Source of the DNA: Leuctra nigra
Lineage: Eukaryota; Arthropoda; Insecta; Plecoptera; Leuctridae
NCBI GenBank assembly: GCA_934045905.1
Contig: OW203765.1
Location: 20,585,409-20,649,408 of the forward strand
DNA: 64,000 nucleotides
Direction of reading: 5' to 3'
Shown here piece by piece: positions 48,976 to 58,936 of the stretch; position 1 is the stretch's first letter, and every line of letters begins with the position of its first letter. The notes under the pieces are model-generated. The model did no database searches. It saw only the letters and a list, made by a program, of their open reading frames with translations, and was not told the DNA's origin. The position numbers and the translations under genes were made by a program.

Positions 48976-50190
48976 TCATAAATTATTGGGGAAAATAATA
49001 TGAAATGCTTGTTGCAAGCTAAAACAATTTTATGAATTTTGGTATAGACCACAATTCATAAAATTTCCATCCACCATTTGGATGCGCCATCAACAATTGA
49101 CACTTGATATATTGACACGTTCATACAATAATTTCAGTTAATTTTAATATATTACTCCAAGTCTAAAGCTGGCTTTACATGCTCCGTCATCTTCCGTCAA
49201 CGTCTGTCACCGTCCGACGAAAACGACCACGTTTTATCGACCAATCCCTCGCCGTCCGAGATTTTTGGGGATGGCTCTGATTGGTCGAGACGGGTCACGT
49301 GGTCGTTTTCGTCGGACGGTGACGGACGTTGACAGAAGATGACGGAGCATGGAAACCCAGCATAACTCCTAAACCGATTAATCGAATAATATGTCGATGA
49401 AAATTAGATAACATAAAATTTCATTGGTCCATTTTCGGGATTTTGTGGTCCTTTTTAAATAGTTTTACGGTACTGTTTGCCTGCCTTTTTGGGCGATTCA
49501 AAGGTCCTAAGCATCCTAGCCCTAGTGATGTAGGTACATTCATTTGCATCTTTGTTTTGGTTTTGCTAGATTTACTTTTGATGATCGATTGGTCTCATTG
49601 TTCTGTTCTTCTGATTATGATTGTTGCTCTTTTTGTTTTTCTAGCGCAAGAAGAAACACGGGAGTATGAAGGACGAAACTAAATGTAAGTACTGTTTCAA
49701 TATTTAAATTCGCTTTATAGATTGATGAAGATTAAGATGATTGTAAAGACCCCTCGATGGCCTGCCACCTTGACGCGGTAGTGGGGCTTAAGGGGCCGCC
49801 TCACATTACGAGTTGGTCCCAACTAAGAGCAGTTCAGGGTCGACCTGGTCCCATGCCCTCCCCAAATTCGCGGGCCTCTCGGGCCGGCCTCCCCCCTCGA
49901 GATAGTGATCCCCTGAAATCGGGTCCCACCGGCCCGAAGCCTCCTTCGCCCCGGTCCGTCCCCATTCCGGCCTGACCTGCCCACCAGTTCTGGACTCCTC
50001 CGGACCGGACCGACTTTGGTCGACCCGTCCCCATTATTCAACAAAGTTAACAGAATCTTAATGTGCGCAAAATGATTAGATTGGAAAGTACGCAGTTTGT
50101 TTTATTTTATTTCTAGATAAACGTCTGAAGTATGCATTTGCCCGGACTTTTCTTCGCCGTCGCAGCTACAAGGACGACGTCGACGACTAA
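37165..50190 (+). CDS. Unrecognised multi-exon gene with duplicated His/Pro-rich exons
   Basis: A coherent exon chain is 37165-37221, 40102-40224, 40622-40759, 41068-41175, 44333-44641, 44980-45135, 45473-45559, 46440-46541, 48557-48679, 49645-49684 and 50117-50190. The first nine are all phase 0, giving 438 residues if the ATG is at 37165. It starts MFKEVKDLFAGRAEPESYW, then DDWYPHPDLDD. Exons 3 and 4 encode related RHPHPRQ(H/Q)PTP segments (residues 61-142). Residues 143-245 are Ser/Asn/acidic. Exons 6 and 7 share QPG...EPV.SQ and near-identical upstream intron sequence (TTTGTAAACATTTA). The C-terminus is basic (RKKKHGS, KRLKYAFARTFLRRRSYKDD). No signal peptide, membrane span or known domain is seen. 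I cannot name it. The true start may lie in another upstream exon, and exon usage needs transcripts. Confidence 0.55.
37553..39329. mobile_element. hAT-like element with nested retrotransposon
   Basis: The left end CAGGCGCGTAGGAA and right end TTCCTACGCACATG are inverted. They are flanked by TGCAGGCA (37545-37552) and TACAGGCA (39330-39337), a 7/8 matching target duplication. The termini match the element at 25574-26236. Long G and C runs lie at about 37580-37596, 39140-39161, 39258-39277 and 39303-39313. The RT ORF at 37837-39080 interrupts it. Confidence 0.65.
37837..39080 (-). mobile_element. Non-LTR retrotransposon fragment with open RT frame
   Basis: The minus-strand frame runs from RGRSTTDLIFAMRQ to a stop at 37837, about 410 codons. 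It shows the RT landmarks FLDLVKAYDRMPR, GLKQGSVLSPMLF and FIYADDVMVWG (catalytic YADD intact), then thumb-region KYLGSVLT. It ends with a GRPRTKW motif and an acidic tail. It lacks the endonuclease and the N-terminal RT part, so it is 5' truncated. The 3' trailer ends near an ATAATAATAAT run at 37768-37778. The KAYDR and GRPR features suggest an RTE-like clade, but I cannot be certain. Confidence 0.75.
40375..40621. mobile_element. TIR element, GGCGTTTTCCCGCC family, copy 2 (supplies a splice acceptor)
   Basis: GGGCGGGAAAACGCCATCTT and the mirrored ATGATGTTTTCCCATC arms are present. The right flank GTTGTTATTTTGAATTATAG is shared with the copies ending at 22490 and 42621. In this copy the AG at 40620-40621 is the acceptor of the exon starting at 40622. 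Confidence 0.55.
40790..40900. repeat. TCTAGTGGAGCGGTCGCTCC repeat, copy 1
   Basis: GGAGCGGTCGCTCC with AGCCAAGTCGTAC and CTCACTCACTCAACCGAATA recurs at 42937-43073, and inverted at 61378-61525. In this copy the distal part is missing. Confidence 0.55.
41310..42055 (+). mobile_element. Degraded LINE RT fragment with (TTGAAAC)n tail
   Basis: Broken frames still read LMYADDLKMYRPV near 41362, WCKQWKLKLNISKC near 41455, LVRPHIEYGSVVT near 41617 and ENVQKRFIKMQ near 41682. This is the order of a Jockey/CR1-type RT C-terminal half. It ends AATAAAACTTGAAACTTGAA at about 42031-42050. Stops and frameshifts make it non-functional. Confidence 0.65.
42424..42621. mobile_element. TIR element, GGCGTTTTCCCGCC family, copy 3
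   Basis: Nearly the same as the 40375 copy (GGGCGGGAAAACGCCATCTG, GACATGACATCATTGACCGG, ATGATGTTTTCCCACC) and continuing GAATTATAGTTTTTAATAAA. It lies in the unknown gene's fourth intron. Confidence 0.55.
42790..42869 (+). pseudogene. Degenerate fourth copy of the His/Pro-rich exon
   Basis: GGTTACGGGTATAGGCCGAC and ACCC, TCCGACGCCTCGCCCAGCCTT|GTAAGT resemble the exon at 41068-41175. The following intron start (CACTCTTATATTTGCTCAGG) is also copied. The acceptor and middle of the exon are not preserved, so it is probably not spliced in. Confidence 0.45.
42937..43073. repeat. TCTAGTAGAGTGGTCGCTCC repeat, copy 2
   Basis: Runs from TCTAGTAGAGTGGTCGCTCC to GTCATTTTCGGCCTAC. The inverted copy at 61378-61525 shares both ends, so this looks like a complete unit of about 137 bp. 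Confidence 0.55.
43240..43673 (-). mobile_element. Helitron-like fragment, 5' end on the minus strand
   Basis: GCTCGCTCAA|T at 43664-43673 is the 5' end on the minus strand. The body shares AGATATTTATTTAAATT and CATGTGTGCAAAATT with the array at 54300-56033. A perfect palindrome (43455-43560) has been inserted in it. Confidence 0.5.
43455..43560. repeat. 106 bp palindrome with about 42 bp arms
   Basis: TCGATCATCCCTACGCTTAT and CCCGCCATTCAACGGAG are mirrored by CTCCGTTGTATGGCGGG and ATAAGCGTAGGGATGATCGA around a loop of about 22 bp. It interrupts a Helitron-like body, so it behaves as a small inserted element. It can fold into a long hairpin. Confidence 0.6.
44076..44320 (+). mobile_element. 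Helitron-like 5' fragment
   Basis: A|TTGAGCGAGCGACTCCATTT starts it. A GTACATGTGTG/CACACATGTAC inverted pair lies inside. No 3' end is seen. It ends just before the exon at 44333. Confidence 0.45.
46596..46896. mobile_element. Double inverted-repeat MITE
   Basis: Outer arms TGGACCTTGTGTGGAAAAGC and GCTTTTCCCGCACAAAGGCCA enclose inner arms GTGTAGCATGGGCTTTTGCC and GGAAAAGCCCATGCTACAC. It is 301 bp with no ORF and lies in the intron after exon 8 of the unknown gene. Confidence 0.65.
47104..47740 (-). mobile_element. Degraded LINE RT C-terminal fragment
   Basis: On the minus strand VLIRPIVDYAGFVWDPHK and IEATQRKAARYV match the post-RT region of Jockey/CR1-type LINEs. Stops break the frame between 47428 and 47290. 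A second open part ends YSFFNKGIREWNSL. It is non-functional and 5' truncated. Confidence 0.65.
48271..48490. repeat. Solo copy of the 198 bp arm repeat
   Basis: TGTCTTTAAAAAAACGATGA through GACTTGGCTGCC to TTTTTTCTGGGTA is a diverged copy of the inverted pair at 61531-61728 and 63381-63578. It is the only single copy seen. Confidence 0.55.
48733..48972 (+). mobile_element. Helitron-like 5' fragment and poly-T run
   Basis: A|TTGAGCGAGCGACTCCATTC starts a short copy without a recognisable 3' end. A poly-T run of about 30 bases follows at 48942-48970. Confidence 0.4.
49168..49361. mobile_element. MITE with about 64 bp near-perfect terminal inverted repeats
   Basis: ATGCTCCGTCATCTTC, CGTCAACGTC and CACCGTCCGACGAAAACGAC at the left are mirrored at the right. 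The 194 bp element could fold into one long hairpin. It lies in an intron of the unknown gene. Confidence 0.75.
49755..50040. repeat. GC-rich island of unknown origin
   Basis: This block starts CCTCGATGGCCTGCCACCTT and is far richer in C and G than anything around it, with CCGG-type repeats (TCCGGACCGGACC). Both strands have short open frames but no motif. The start resembles 5' regions of insect retrotransposons, which is an impression only. It lies in the last coding intron of the unknown gene. Confidence 0.4.
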
Positions 50191-50338
50191 TGGTAAGTTC
50201 CCATACTTTGCTCGTATTCAACACGAAGCGTTTCTAGTATATTTTAAACGTCGGAGTTAATCAGTTTCATTTCTTTCACGCAATAATACCTTATAAAATG
50301 CAATCAAATAATAGCAACTGCGAAAATCTAACACATCA

Positions 50339-50410
50339 TTGAGCGAGTGAAGCAAGCGACTCCTTTTGGCTCTTTTGGCATGGACCTCTGTTGTCTTTGT
50401 TGCATGTCAC
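50339..50410 (+). mobile_element. Helitron-like 5' fragment next to a splice acceptor
   Basis: A|TTGAGCGAGTGAAGCAAGCG then CTTTTGGCATGGACCTCTG matches the family start. It stops just before CACCCCCAG at 50408-50416. Confidence 0.45.
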
Positions 50411-50416
50411 CCCCAG

Positions 50417-50600
50417 AGCTGGACAAGATGGCGAATAAGATGGCCACTAACGACCAACTCTTCAAGAAGAATTACGACTGCACTGCTACTATCTGCCGAA
50501 GGAGCGAAGATGAATTGTTCGCTAATTTATAATTGTTATTTTGTTGCTGAATGCATTGGATAACATACTTATTATAATAAATAAACTACTTAGATTAAAG
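50417..50600 (+). other. Terminal (3' UTR or alternative) exon of the unknown gene
   Basis: Just after the stop at 50188-50190 the sequence reads TG|GTAAGT, a good donor. CACCCCCAG at 50408-50416 is a possible acceptor. The exon reads through to AATAAA at 50580-50585. One frame from 50417 is open for 38 codons (LDKMANKMATNDQLFKKN...), another for about 48, so an alternative coding C-terminus is conceivable. Confidence 0.4.
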
Positions 50601-51215
50601 AATGATATTGTCATGTATCTTAATTACTTTCTGTTTTAATTAGCATACGATCTCGCATGCAATAGAACAAACTTAAAAAGTGTCAGTCAACCACTTGTAC
50701 AAAGTATTCAACAATCTCAAACAAGAAAACAAATAATTCTTCTGTCCTTCAAATGAATTGTTTTACATCTATTTGGAAAAGGGAACGTATGAAACACACC
50801 GTTTTATTTCTCTCGCTCGTAAAATAATGAACTGTTAGTTTTAAAAAGTAAAAGTGTATCCATTACAAATTGGAAAAAAATATATTCAATGAAAATAACA
50901 ATAAATATTTTATGGACAGAGACCTGAAAATATATGAAAAGATTCAAGTCGCCAAATAAAAATAAGAATGAACGTTGACCGTGTGTCCCATTCCATACAA
51001 TATTCTACTTTTAGAGTTCATGCATATGCTAGGTCACATCATCAAATAATTATGCAGCAAAATTGAAACTCAGTTAACGAAACCCACGAAACATTGCAAC
51101 GAGCCTATAAATCGACATATTACATCACTGTAATATTAACGAACTTTGTGAAGCCAAGTCGATTTAGCCTACAGTTCCGAGTTGTGCCAAAGAAAGGTCC
51201 TGAAGCTGCAGAAGA
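50601..51215. other. Intergenic interval before the odorant receptor
   Basis: AT-rich sequence with no ORF, repeat or recognisable promoter element. The receptor promoter must lie here if the ATG at 51216 is correct. Confidence 0.4.
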
Positions 51216-54200
51216 ATGTTGATTAACTTTCAATCAGTTTCTCTTCGCTGGTCGAGGATGTTGAAATATGTGAAGCGGATGAATAGCGTGGAAGAAGGAG
51301 AAAGCTGCTTCGATTTAAACGAAAAAATAATGCATTTTGTGGGTAAGTACGTTTTATAGTGAATTATGTTTTGCGGTGTTAACCGTCATAACGATGTCTG
51401 TTTATCGAAGGTTTACAAACAGACAAGTAACTTTTGAATAAGAATTAAGTAAATAATAAGCCGAAAGAGTCAATTGCCCTCTCGCTTAAGGGGGCTGGAT
51501 CGATCGGTTTTCTAAAGTATTGGAGAGCTTTCCCTATAAGTGTAAATAATCTCATTTATGAATTCTTCTAGCACATAATTTACTTTTATAATATACTGGG
51601 TAGTTGAAATAGACAACATTTTAATGGTATTTATAAATTGTCTTATTATTTAGAACAATTGCCCCAAACAAGTTAGTTGTGAATTGGATATTGAAGATTT
51701 TTCTATAATTTTAACAATATGGTACAATATGGCAACATCGTACTTTGGAAATTTGATTTGTGCGGAGTCATGATGGCTGAGCTTGCTGAGCTTATTAGAA
51801 GAGTGTTTACTTTCATGAAAAGTCAAGGTATCTTTAGTAGGCATTTAGTGCCTTCTAACTACCTTGAGCACTCCCGTGATGCCAAAAGTATTTTGACTTG
51901 ATTCGAAATTTGAATTGAATCGCCTATCCTTTACTATTAATGCACAGTTTCAACAATGGAGCTCTTAAATTGCGTTACGATAGACCTCTATAGAAATCGT
52001 CATTTTAGCCCAATTTTAATCAATACCCGAACTTTTCCTGTAGATAATTTCGAGCCAAATAAAGTGCACACAATTTCAATCGAATCCGTTGAGTATTTCG
52101 AGAGATATTAAAAGAAAACCAAATTTGCATCGAAAAGCTTAATTTTTTCGAAACTTTGAAACTTCAGGAAGCTGTGAATCCATTGGCAGTGATTGAAGTT
52201 CAATTTAACTCTGTGAACCTTGATTAAATAGGGGGTTGAGAATGTTGTGTGGGGTGGGGGGAGGGGGGCGCAAGATAACTTTTCTGATATTGGAAATTTT
52301 TCTTGAGTGTACCTCCTTACGTCACATTGCATTTTGAAAATTATTGAGTATATTGAAAACTGACAGTACCATTTAGGAATCAAAATTGTATTGTTGTGAT
52401 TTCTGCCGAGATGCGTACATTTATATAATCAGGTTGAATCTTATTATGTGGAGACCTGAATAAAATCGCATTAAATTCTACTACTCAGTCTTGACCATAG
52501 GCTTCTAGTATACTTTGTGCTTTTTCGATCATGACCAAATAGCAGTGAGGAAAGTAAGGTCACGTGAGAGCAGTCAGACAACGATAGAAATGCTCTTCAC
52601 TCTGCTTTCATATAAACTTGATAGTGTGTCCCGTGTTTTCTTAGCATATATTTTTTAATGTTGGAAATCTTTGATTGTGCTGTAATTTTTTATGTTGCGT
52701 ATTTGTTTCGTATAATTAACTCATTTTGGTATGATTTCGGATTCAGAATTTGGATTCGTTTAGATTAGTTCATAACTTTTTCAGTTGCTGTTTTCAATAT
52801 TCTAAGTATATTAATTTTGAAACTGCCACTTTGGGTTAATTCTTCACTGAACAGATCCATTCATATTTAATTATTGTTTCGGTTTGTTTTGAAAAAAATA
52901 TCAAGATTAAGAATTGAGTTGCCATTGAGATCGGTAGTTCCGTGAGGGTCAAGTCAATTGTCACGATCAGTCAATTCGTCAGCAAGAGTTGTTCAAGGGC
53001 TGCTCTCTATTATACCTTGATCAGAAAATATTGTGATTAGGTCATGTGTTACATGGCGGGGATCTCTAGTAACTTTTTATTTAGCACACGATGATATTGG
53101 GTTATATTTTTTTAATGAAAGTAAATTGATCAAAGATTCTAATTATATGTGGGTTGTGAAAATCTATCGATACATTTAAATAAAATCTTCATTTGTAGCA
53201 AATTTCTCAAGCCTACCATAAGATAACATGGGGAAAATACTTCTTTCTTATTCGCCTATCTCGAAAACTAGACGCGGGAAGTATTTTATTTTCTGAAGGG
53301 CTGTTTAGGATCTACCTACCAATGAGTTTGTACAGCAATAATGAATACTGCATATCTGAAAAAATGATCGATCAATCATCGATCATCATCGATCATCGAT
53401 CATCTTAGAATTAGGTTTCTATCATACACGTTTGGTGCAAATTCAGTGCCTTTAAAATTTGTTTTTCAGGAATATGGCATTCAATAAACGAAAGACAAAA
53501 CTGGGATTTGCGTAAAATAAGGCAGATAATCGCCCGTTTTTGGCTCGTCGTTACTGAAATGTTATTGCTGGCTTGTTATGCCATGGGGATTTATGAAAAC
53601 CGGGACAATATTGCTACAATGCTGGAAGAAATCATTATGGTGATCGTTCACATAGCGATCGTGTCCAAGGTCGGAATCATGGTGTGGAAGAGAGATAGTT
53701 TTCAGCAGCTGATCGATGACATTGAAGCGATGTTCAACCGCGGCATTCAGGGAGAAGATTGGGAGCGGAGGCTGTTGATGACGCATCTCAAGCAAAGCAA
53801 ACTTATCACGAAACTCATCATCATCGGCACGCATATTGCGACTTTTATATACTCTGTCGCCATGTTTCCGTACTTTTATGTTAAGAGGAAGTTTTATTTT
53901 ACGTAAGTAACTACAAGTCAAATATCTTAACAGACGTCAGAAACATCAGGAAAAGGATCTCGTTCAAAACCTATACCTGTGACCACTTTTATAGCATTAG
54001 CGTGTGTGCAAAATTTGAGATCGATTGTCTGAGCGGTGTGAACTGGGCATTGCCTACAAAAAACAAACAAACGCACAGAGACACAATGGCATATTACAGT
54101 CCCGTAGTAACGGAATTGGCAAATATAGTAGAAGATGGTTGTAGAGAGTAGAGACCGTGATTAATCGAAATCACCTCATTTTGCAAGTCAAAAAATTATC

Positions 54201-54299
54201 CAGGACGATCAAAATGGTTAAAATACGATTCATACGAACAGCTCCAAGTAAATAACCGTTGAATAGAGAGAGCTGAAACTTGGCATGGATATTTATAAA

Positions 54300-56033
54300 C
54301 TAGGAAAACGCTCAGAATAACGCGTTGATGAGCGAGCACGGGTACGTGCAAATTCTCCAACAGGAAATGCGTACACAACGCACATAAAACATATACATCC
54401 ATATTGAATTGCAATAATATGAGCCACTTAATCAACATAAAAGTATGCTTTTCATCGAAACTTGAAAATGGCATCTAAGCACCCTGGTACATCAAGCAAA
54501 TCAGAATTTCGTTACTTCATTCTGACAGATATTAAAAATGTCAATAAGTTCTTAAGTTCTTAACTGATTAGGATGAACAATTGTAAAATACTAGGAAAAC
54601 GCTCAGTGTAACGCGTTGATGAGCGAGCACGGGTACGTGCAAATTCTCGAAACGGAAATGCGTACACAACGCACAGAAAACATATACCTACATCCATATT
54701 GAACAGAAATATGATCACTTAATCAACATAAAAGTATATAATGCTTTTCATCGAAACTTTAAAATAGCATCTAAGCACCTGGGGGGTGATTCCTGTACAC
54801 ATTTACACTCTCTTATCTTAAAATTTAAGACAGTAGCAACGGTTGTTATGGACGTTAACATTGGAGTAAACAAATTTTAAGATAAGCTAGCTAACTTAAG
54901 AGACTAAAAACGTACAGGAATGACACCCCTGGTTCATAAAGCAAATCGGAATCAATTCAATTGGCACTGGAAAACATTCATTTCGATACTTCATTACTGA
55001 TAGATATTAAAAATGTCAATAAGTTCATACGTTCTTAACTGATTGGGATGACATTTTGTAAAATAAGAGACAATGTTGGTCTTAATGATCATGCAAAATA
55101 TGAGTTTGATCAGAATTATCGAAGACCGTTTTCATTTTTCAGCCTATCAGGAGATATTTATTTAAATTTTAACCAAGGAATGGATTTCAAAAAAATTAGG
55201 TTCTTGAAACAGAAAAGGTTGTCTCTACATGTGTGCAAAATTTCAGCTCGATTGAAGAAAAACTCTGACCTGTATAGCCAAAATATGAGTTTGATCAGTT
55301 TTATCAAAGACATTGTCATTTTTCAACCTACCATCAGGAGATGTTTATTTAAATTTTAGTCAAAGAATGGATTTCAAAAAATTTTGGGGTCTGCAAACAG
55401 AAAAGGTTGTCTCCACATGTTGTAAAATTTCAGCTCGATCGAAGATAAATTCTGATCTTTATATCGTCAGGTAACAGAAAAAAAAAAAAACAGAGGTCCG
55501 TGCCAAAAGAGCCAAAAGGAGACGCTCGCTTCGCTCGCTCAAAGAGACAATGTTGGTCTTACTGACCATGCAAAATATGAGTTTGATCACATTTATCGAA
55601 GACCATTTTCATTTTTCAATCCATCAGGAGATGTTTATTTAAATTTTAACCAGTGAATGAATTTAAAAAAAATAGGGTCTGCAAACAGAATAGGTTGTCT
55701 CTATATGTGTGCAAAATTTCAGCTCGATCAAAGAAAAACTCTGACCTGTATAGCCAAAATATGAGTTTGATCAGATTTATCGAAGACCATTTCATTTTCA
55801 ACCTACCATCAGGAGATGTTTATTTTAATTTTAACCAATCAATGGATTTCAAAAAATTTAGGGTCTGCAACGCCGAGAAATGGTCCGTACATGTGTGCAA
55901 AATTTCAGCTCGATCGAAGAAAAACTGTAATTTGTATACCCTCAGGTAGCAGAAAAAAAACACACAAAAAAAAGAAAAAAACAGAGGTCCATGCCAAAAG
56001 ATCCAAAAGGAGACGCTCGCTTCGCTCGCTCAA
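54300..56033 (-). mobile_element. Composite Helitron-like array with internal tandem copies
   Basis: Two 3' ends on the minus strand (CTAG at 54303-54300 and 54594-54591, each followed by T) head two roughly 190 bp direct repeats (54300-54484, 54591-54782). Two 5' ends (CTCAA at 55538-55542 and 56029-56033) close it. Between them, units with CAAAATATGAGTTTGATCAG and CATCAGGAGATGTTTATTTA recur about four times. This looks like nested or tandemly duplicated copies in receptor intron 2. Confidence 0.6.
54783..54929. mobile_element. MITE with GGGGTGATTCCTGTAC ends
   Basis: GGGGTGATTCCTGTAC and GTACAGGAATGACACCCC bracket about 147 bp. The parallel repeat at 54478 has the uninterrupted site (GCACCCTGGTACATC), while here CCTGG and CTGG flank the insert, so the unoccupied site is visible in the same window. 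Confidence 0.65.
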
Positions 56034-56599
56034 TAATACTCTTACGAAAAGAACGACTAGGAGTTTTTTTGAATTTGTATTGCAATATTTCTAAATTTAA
56101 TAAATCGGTACGTCCCGGATTTTTAATCGACAAACCACTAATTTTGTATTCGAGAAAATAAGGAACACAACTGACCTCTAGTGGATTTTGTGGTACTAGG
56201 TAAATGGCTGCTATCAAGGGCGCATTTGCATAAATATAAATACAAATATTTGATACAGTTGTTTGTTATGGCCATGAAAGTAAATTTATAGCTAAATATC
56301 AATTTCATTTGTTTTTTGTTTTTTCACTGCATTATGGAAACACGAAATGTAAAAACAAACAAATTAATATGTGGACCTGATAGTAGCCATCTTGCCAGAA
56401 GTGGCTCCATCACGTATCACTTATTTGTGGGAATAGCGTTAGTTACGATTAGCTCTCATATGACGCAACAATATTCAATAGGTCGGACAAGCGATGCTAA
56501 AAAATTAAAAATAGCCAATCAATAAAGAAATTTGTGTCCGACTTTCCACTGCACACTTGAGTTGTCAATCTATTTATCGATTCGTAACTAACGCTATTG

Positions 56600-58936
56600 C
56601 CTATGGCCAGGGTACAAATACTTCCCTCACGGAGCCAAAGAGGCAAAAATAATACCAATATATAAGAAGAAAGGTGACCCAAAAAACAAAGAGAATTACA
56701 GACCCATTTCTCTACTTAACGCTTTCTCTAAAATATTCGAAACAGCAATGCTAAATAAAATTACAATGTATCTAGAATCCAACTTCCTCTTTGCAAATGA
56801 ACAACATGGCTTCCGGAAAGGCCGCTCGACAGAAACTGCCATATGCACCCTAGTAGACCACATTATAACCGAACTAGACCAACACAAGAAAGTAACTGCA
56901 ATATTTATGGATTTAGCAAAGGCCTTCGATTGCCTAGACTTCACAATATTAATCAGTAAATTATATTCTTATGGCATTAAAGGGGCTGCACTACAGTGGA
57001 TACACTCGTACCTCACTGATCGAGAGCAATATGTAGAAATAAACAGTATTAGATCAAGTGTCACAAAAACCTCAATGGGAGCACCACAAGGCTCAGTCCT
57101 TGGGCCGCTACTATTCAACATCCTAATCAACGATATAGCTCAAGTCAAGTCCTCAGACCAAACAAAAATAATAAAATATGCTGATGATACAACAATATGT
57201 ACTTCCCATTCCCTACTTAGCCAACTTGAAATCAACGCCTTTATAGAATCAAATATTATTGTACAATGGCTGAAGACTAATAACCTACTCATAAACGAAA
57301 CAAAAACAAAACACTTAGTATTCCAATCCTCAAAAATGGAACCTGAACAAATCAAATTTAGAATGGGACAGAACGAAACCGAAATCACTCAGGAATACCA
57401 CACAACTTTCTTGGGAATCACAGTAGACAGTCACCTAAAATGGAATGAACACATTGACACCCTATGCAACAAAATTAGCTCTAATCTGTATGTCTTAAGG
57501 AAACTCAAATTATACAATGATAAAGAACTCTTGACAATTGTTTATCATAGCCTAATTGAATCCCATTTAGGATACGCGATTCAAGTATGGGGAAACTCAT
57601 CCAGGAAAAATATACAGCGTGTGTTTACCCTTCAAAAAAAGGCAATTAGAATAATTATGAATATTAACAAACTACAGTCATGTAAAACACATGCATTTCC
57701 ACAACCCTGTGAGGAGTCATGTAAGACGACCGACTTTACACTACCCTCATGCAAAGAACATTTCAAAAATCTGAATATCCTGACCCTCCCAAGCCTATAC
57801 ATATATAAAACTATAGTCTATGCAAAAATAACAGCAAATATCACCCAAGAAAATAGCGCCATTCATGACCATAATACGCGTAGAAAAAACGATTCTCATA
57901 ACGTACAACACAACCTGCACCTTTTCAAAAAAGGACCTAGCTATGCTGGAAGTCAACTCTTTAATCACCTCCCAAACTCCGTAAAATCCCATCTAGGCAC
58001 TAGCAGTACATTGTTTAAACATCACCTAAAACAACTCTTAAACTCTAAAGCATATTACTCTGTGCAAGAATACCTAGAGGAGTCAATGTAAAGTAGAAGT
58101 CAATGTAGGAGTCAATGTCAATGTAACTATCACGACACAATCAAAATGTATATACATACAACGAACTGACTATATTTAAGATATTTAAGACTGAATAATC
58201 AGCACTAAGTTTAAGTTTAATATAGGTACCAACACGTGATGCTATTTTTATTATTAATATAATATGTACTACCTACATAACCATCTCATTATCCAATTTG
58301 TGTAGGCACATATCCTATGTAGTATGTATCTTTTTAGCATACTCTATTTAGTATGACACTGTCACTTCTTATTACTAATTATTTTGTTACCTATAACTTA
58401 CCATAATAATTAGTCAAACCATAATAAAAAAGGTAATGATAATGATACTTTTAACTTATGTAGTAGTTATGTAGTATGTATCTTTTTAGCATACTTTATT
58501 TAGTATGACACTGTCACTCTTTATTACTCATTATCTTGTTACCTGGCTATAATTACCATAATAATTAGTCAAACCATAATAAAATAATGATAATGATACT
58601 TTTAACTACTTAACCTACCTATTATAAAATTATCAAGTAGGTAGGTAAAAATAATTACTTATAATGATATTGATACCTAATGTTAATGTTAAAATTGATA
58701 ATCTATTCTAAAATTAACAAGTTATAATAATTAATTAATTACTTACTAAACTGATATTGATAATGATAATGTTAAAATTACTTATATGTTTAATGTTAAA
58801 ATTACTATTTCAGCAGGCAGGGTGGAAGAACGCAAATCCTTGCGAACCTCGCCTTTTTCTGTGTATTAAATCTTATGCCTGTACAGTGTATCTGATATAA
58901 TGCAAAAATAAAGAAAATTCTATTCTATTCTATTCT
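56600..58936 (+). mobile_element. LINE (Jockey/CR1-like), 5' truncated, long intact RT ORF
   Basis: The frame is open from about 56601 to the TAA/TGA region at 58091 (about 490 codons). In order it shows AKIIPIYKK, NYRPISLL, GFRKGRSTETA, FMDLAKAFDCLDF, GAPQGSVLGPLLF, KYADDTTIC (catalytic YADD intact), HLKWNEHID and SLIESHLGYAIQVWG. The endonuclease and RT start are absent. The 3' region has an AT-rich tandem duplication (58317-58443 and 58466-58590) and ends AATAAAG then (ATTCT)n at 58917-58936, a typical CR1-type tail. It lies in odorant receptor intron 2, sense to the gene, and appears young. Confidence 0.8.

Noticed and set aside
53562..53921. 119-codon minus-strand frame
   Set aside because: Antisense to odorant receptor exon 2.
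55048..55949. Repeated plus-strand frames with CKISARSKK
   Set aside because: Translations of the tandem Helitron-like units; no conserved start or codon bias.
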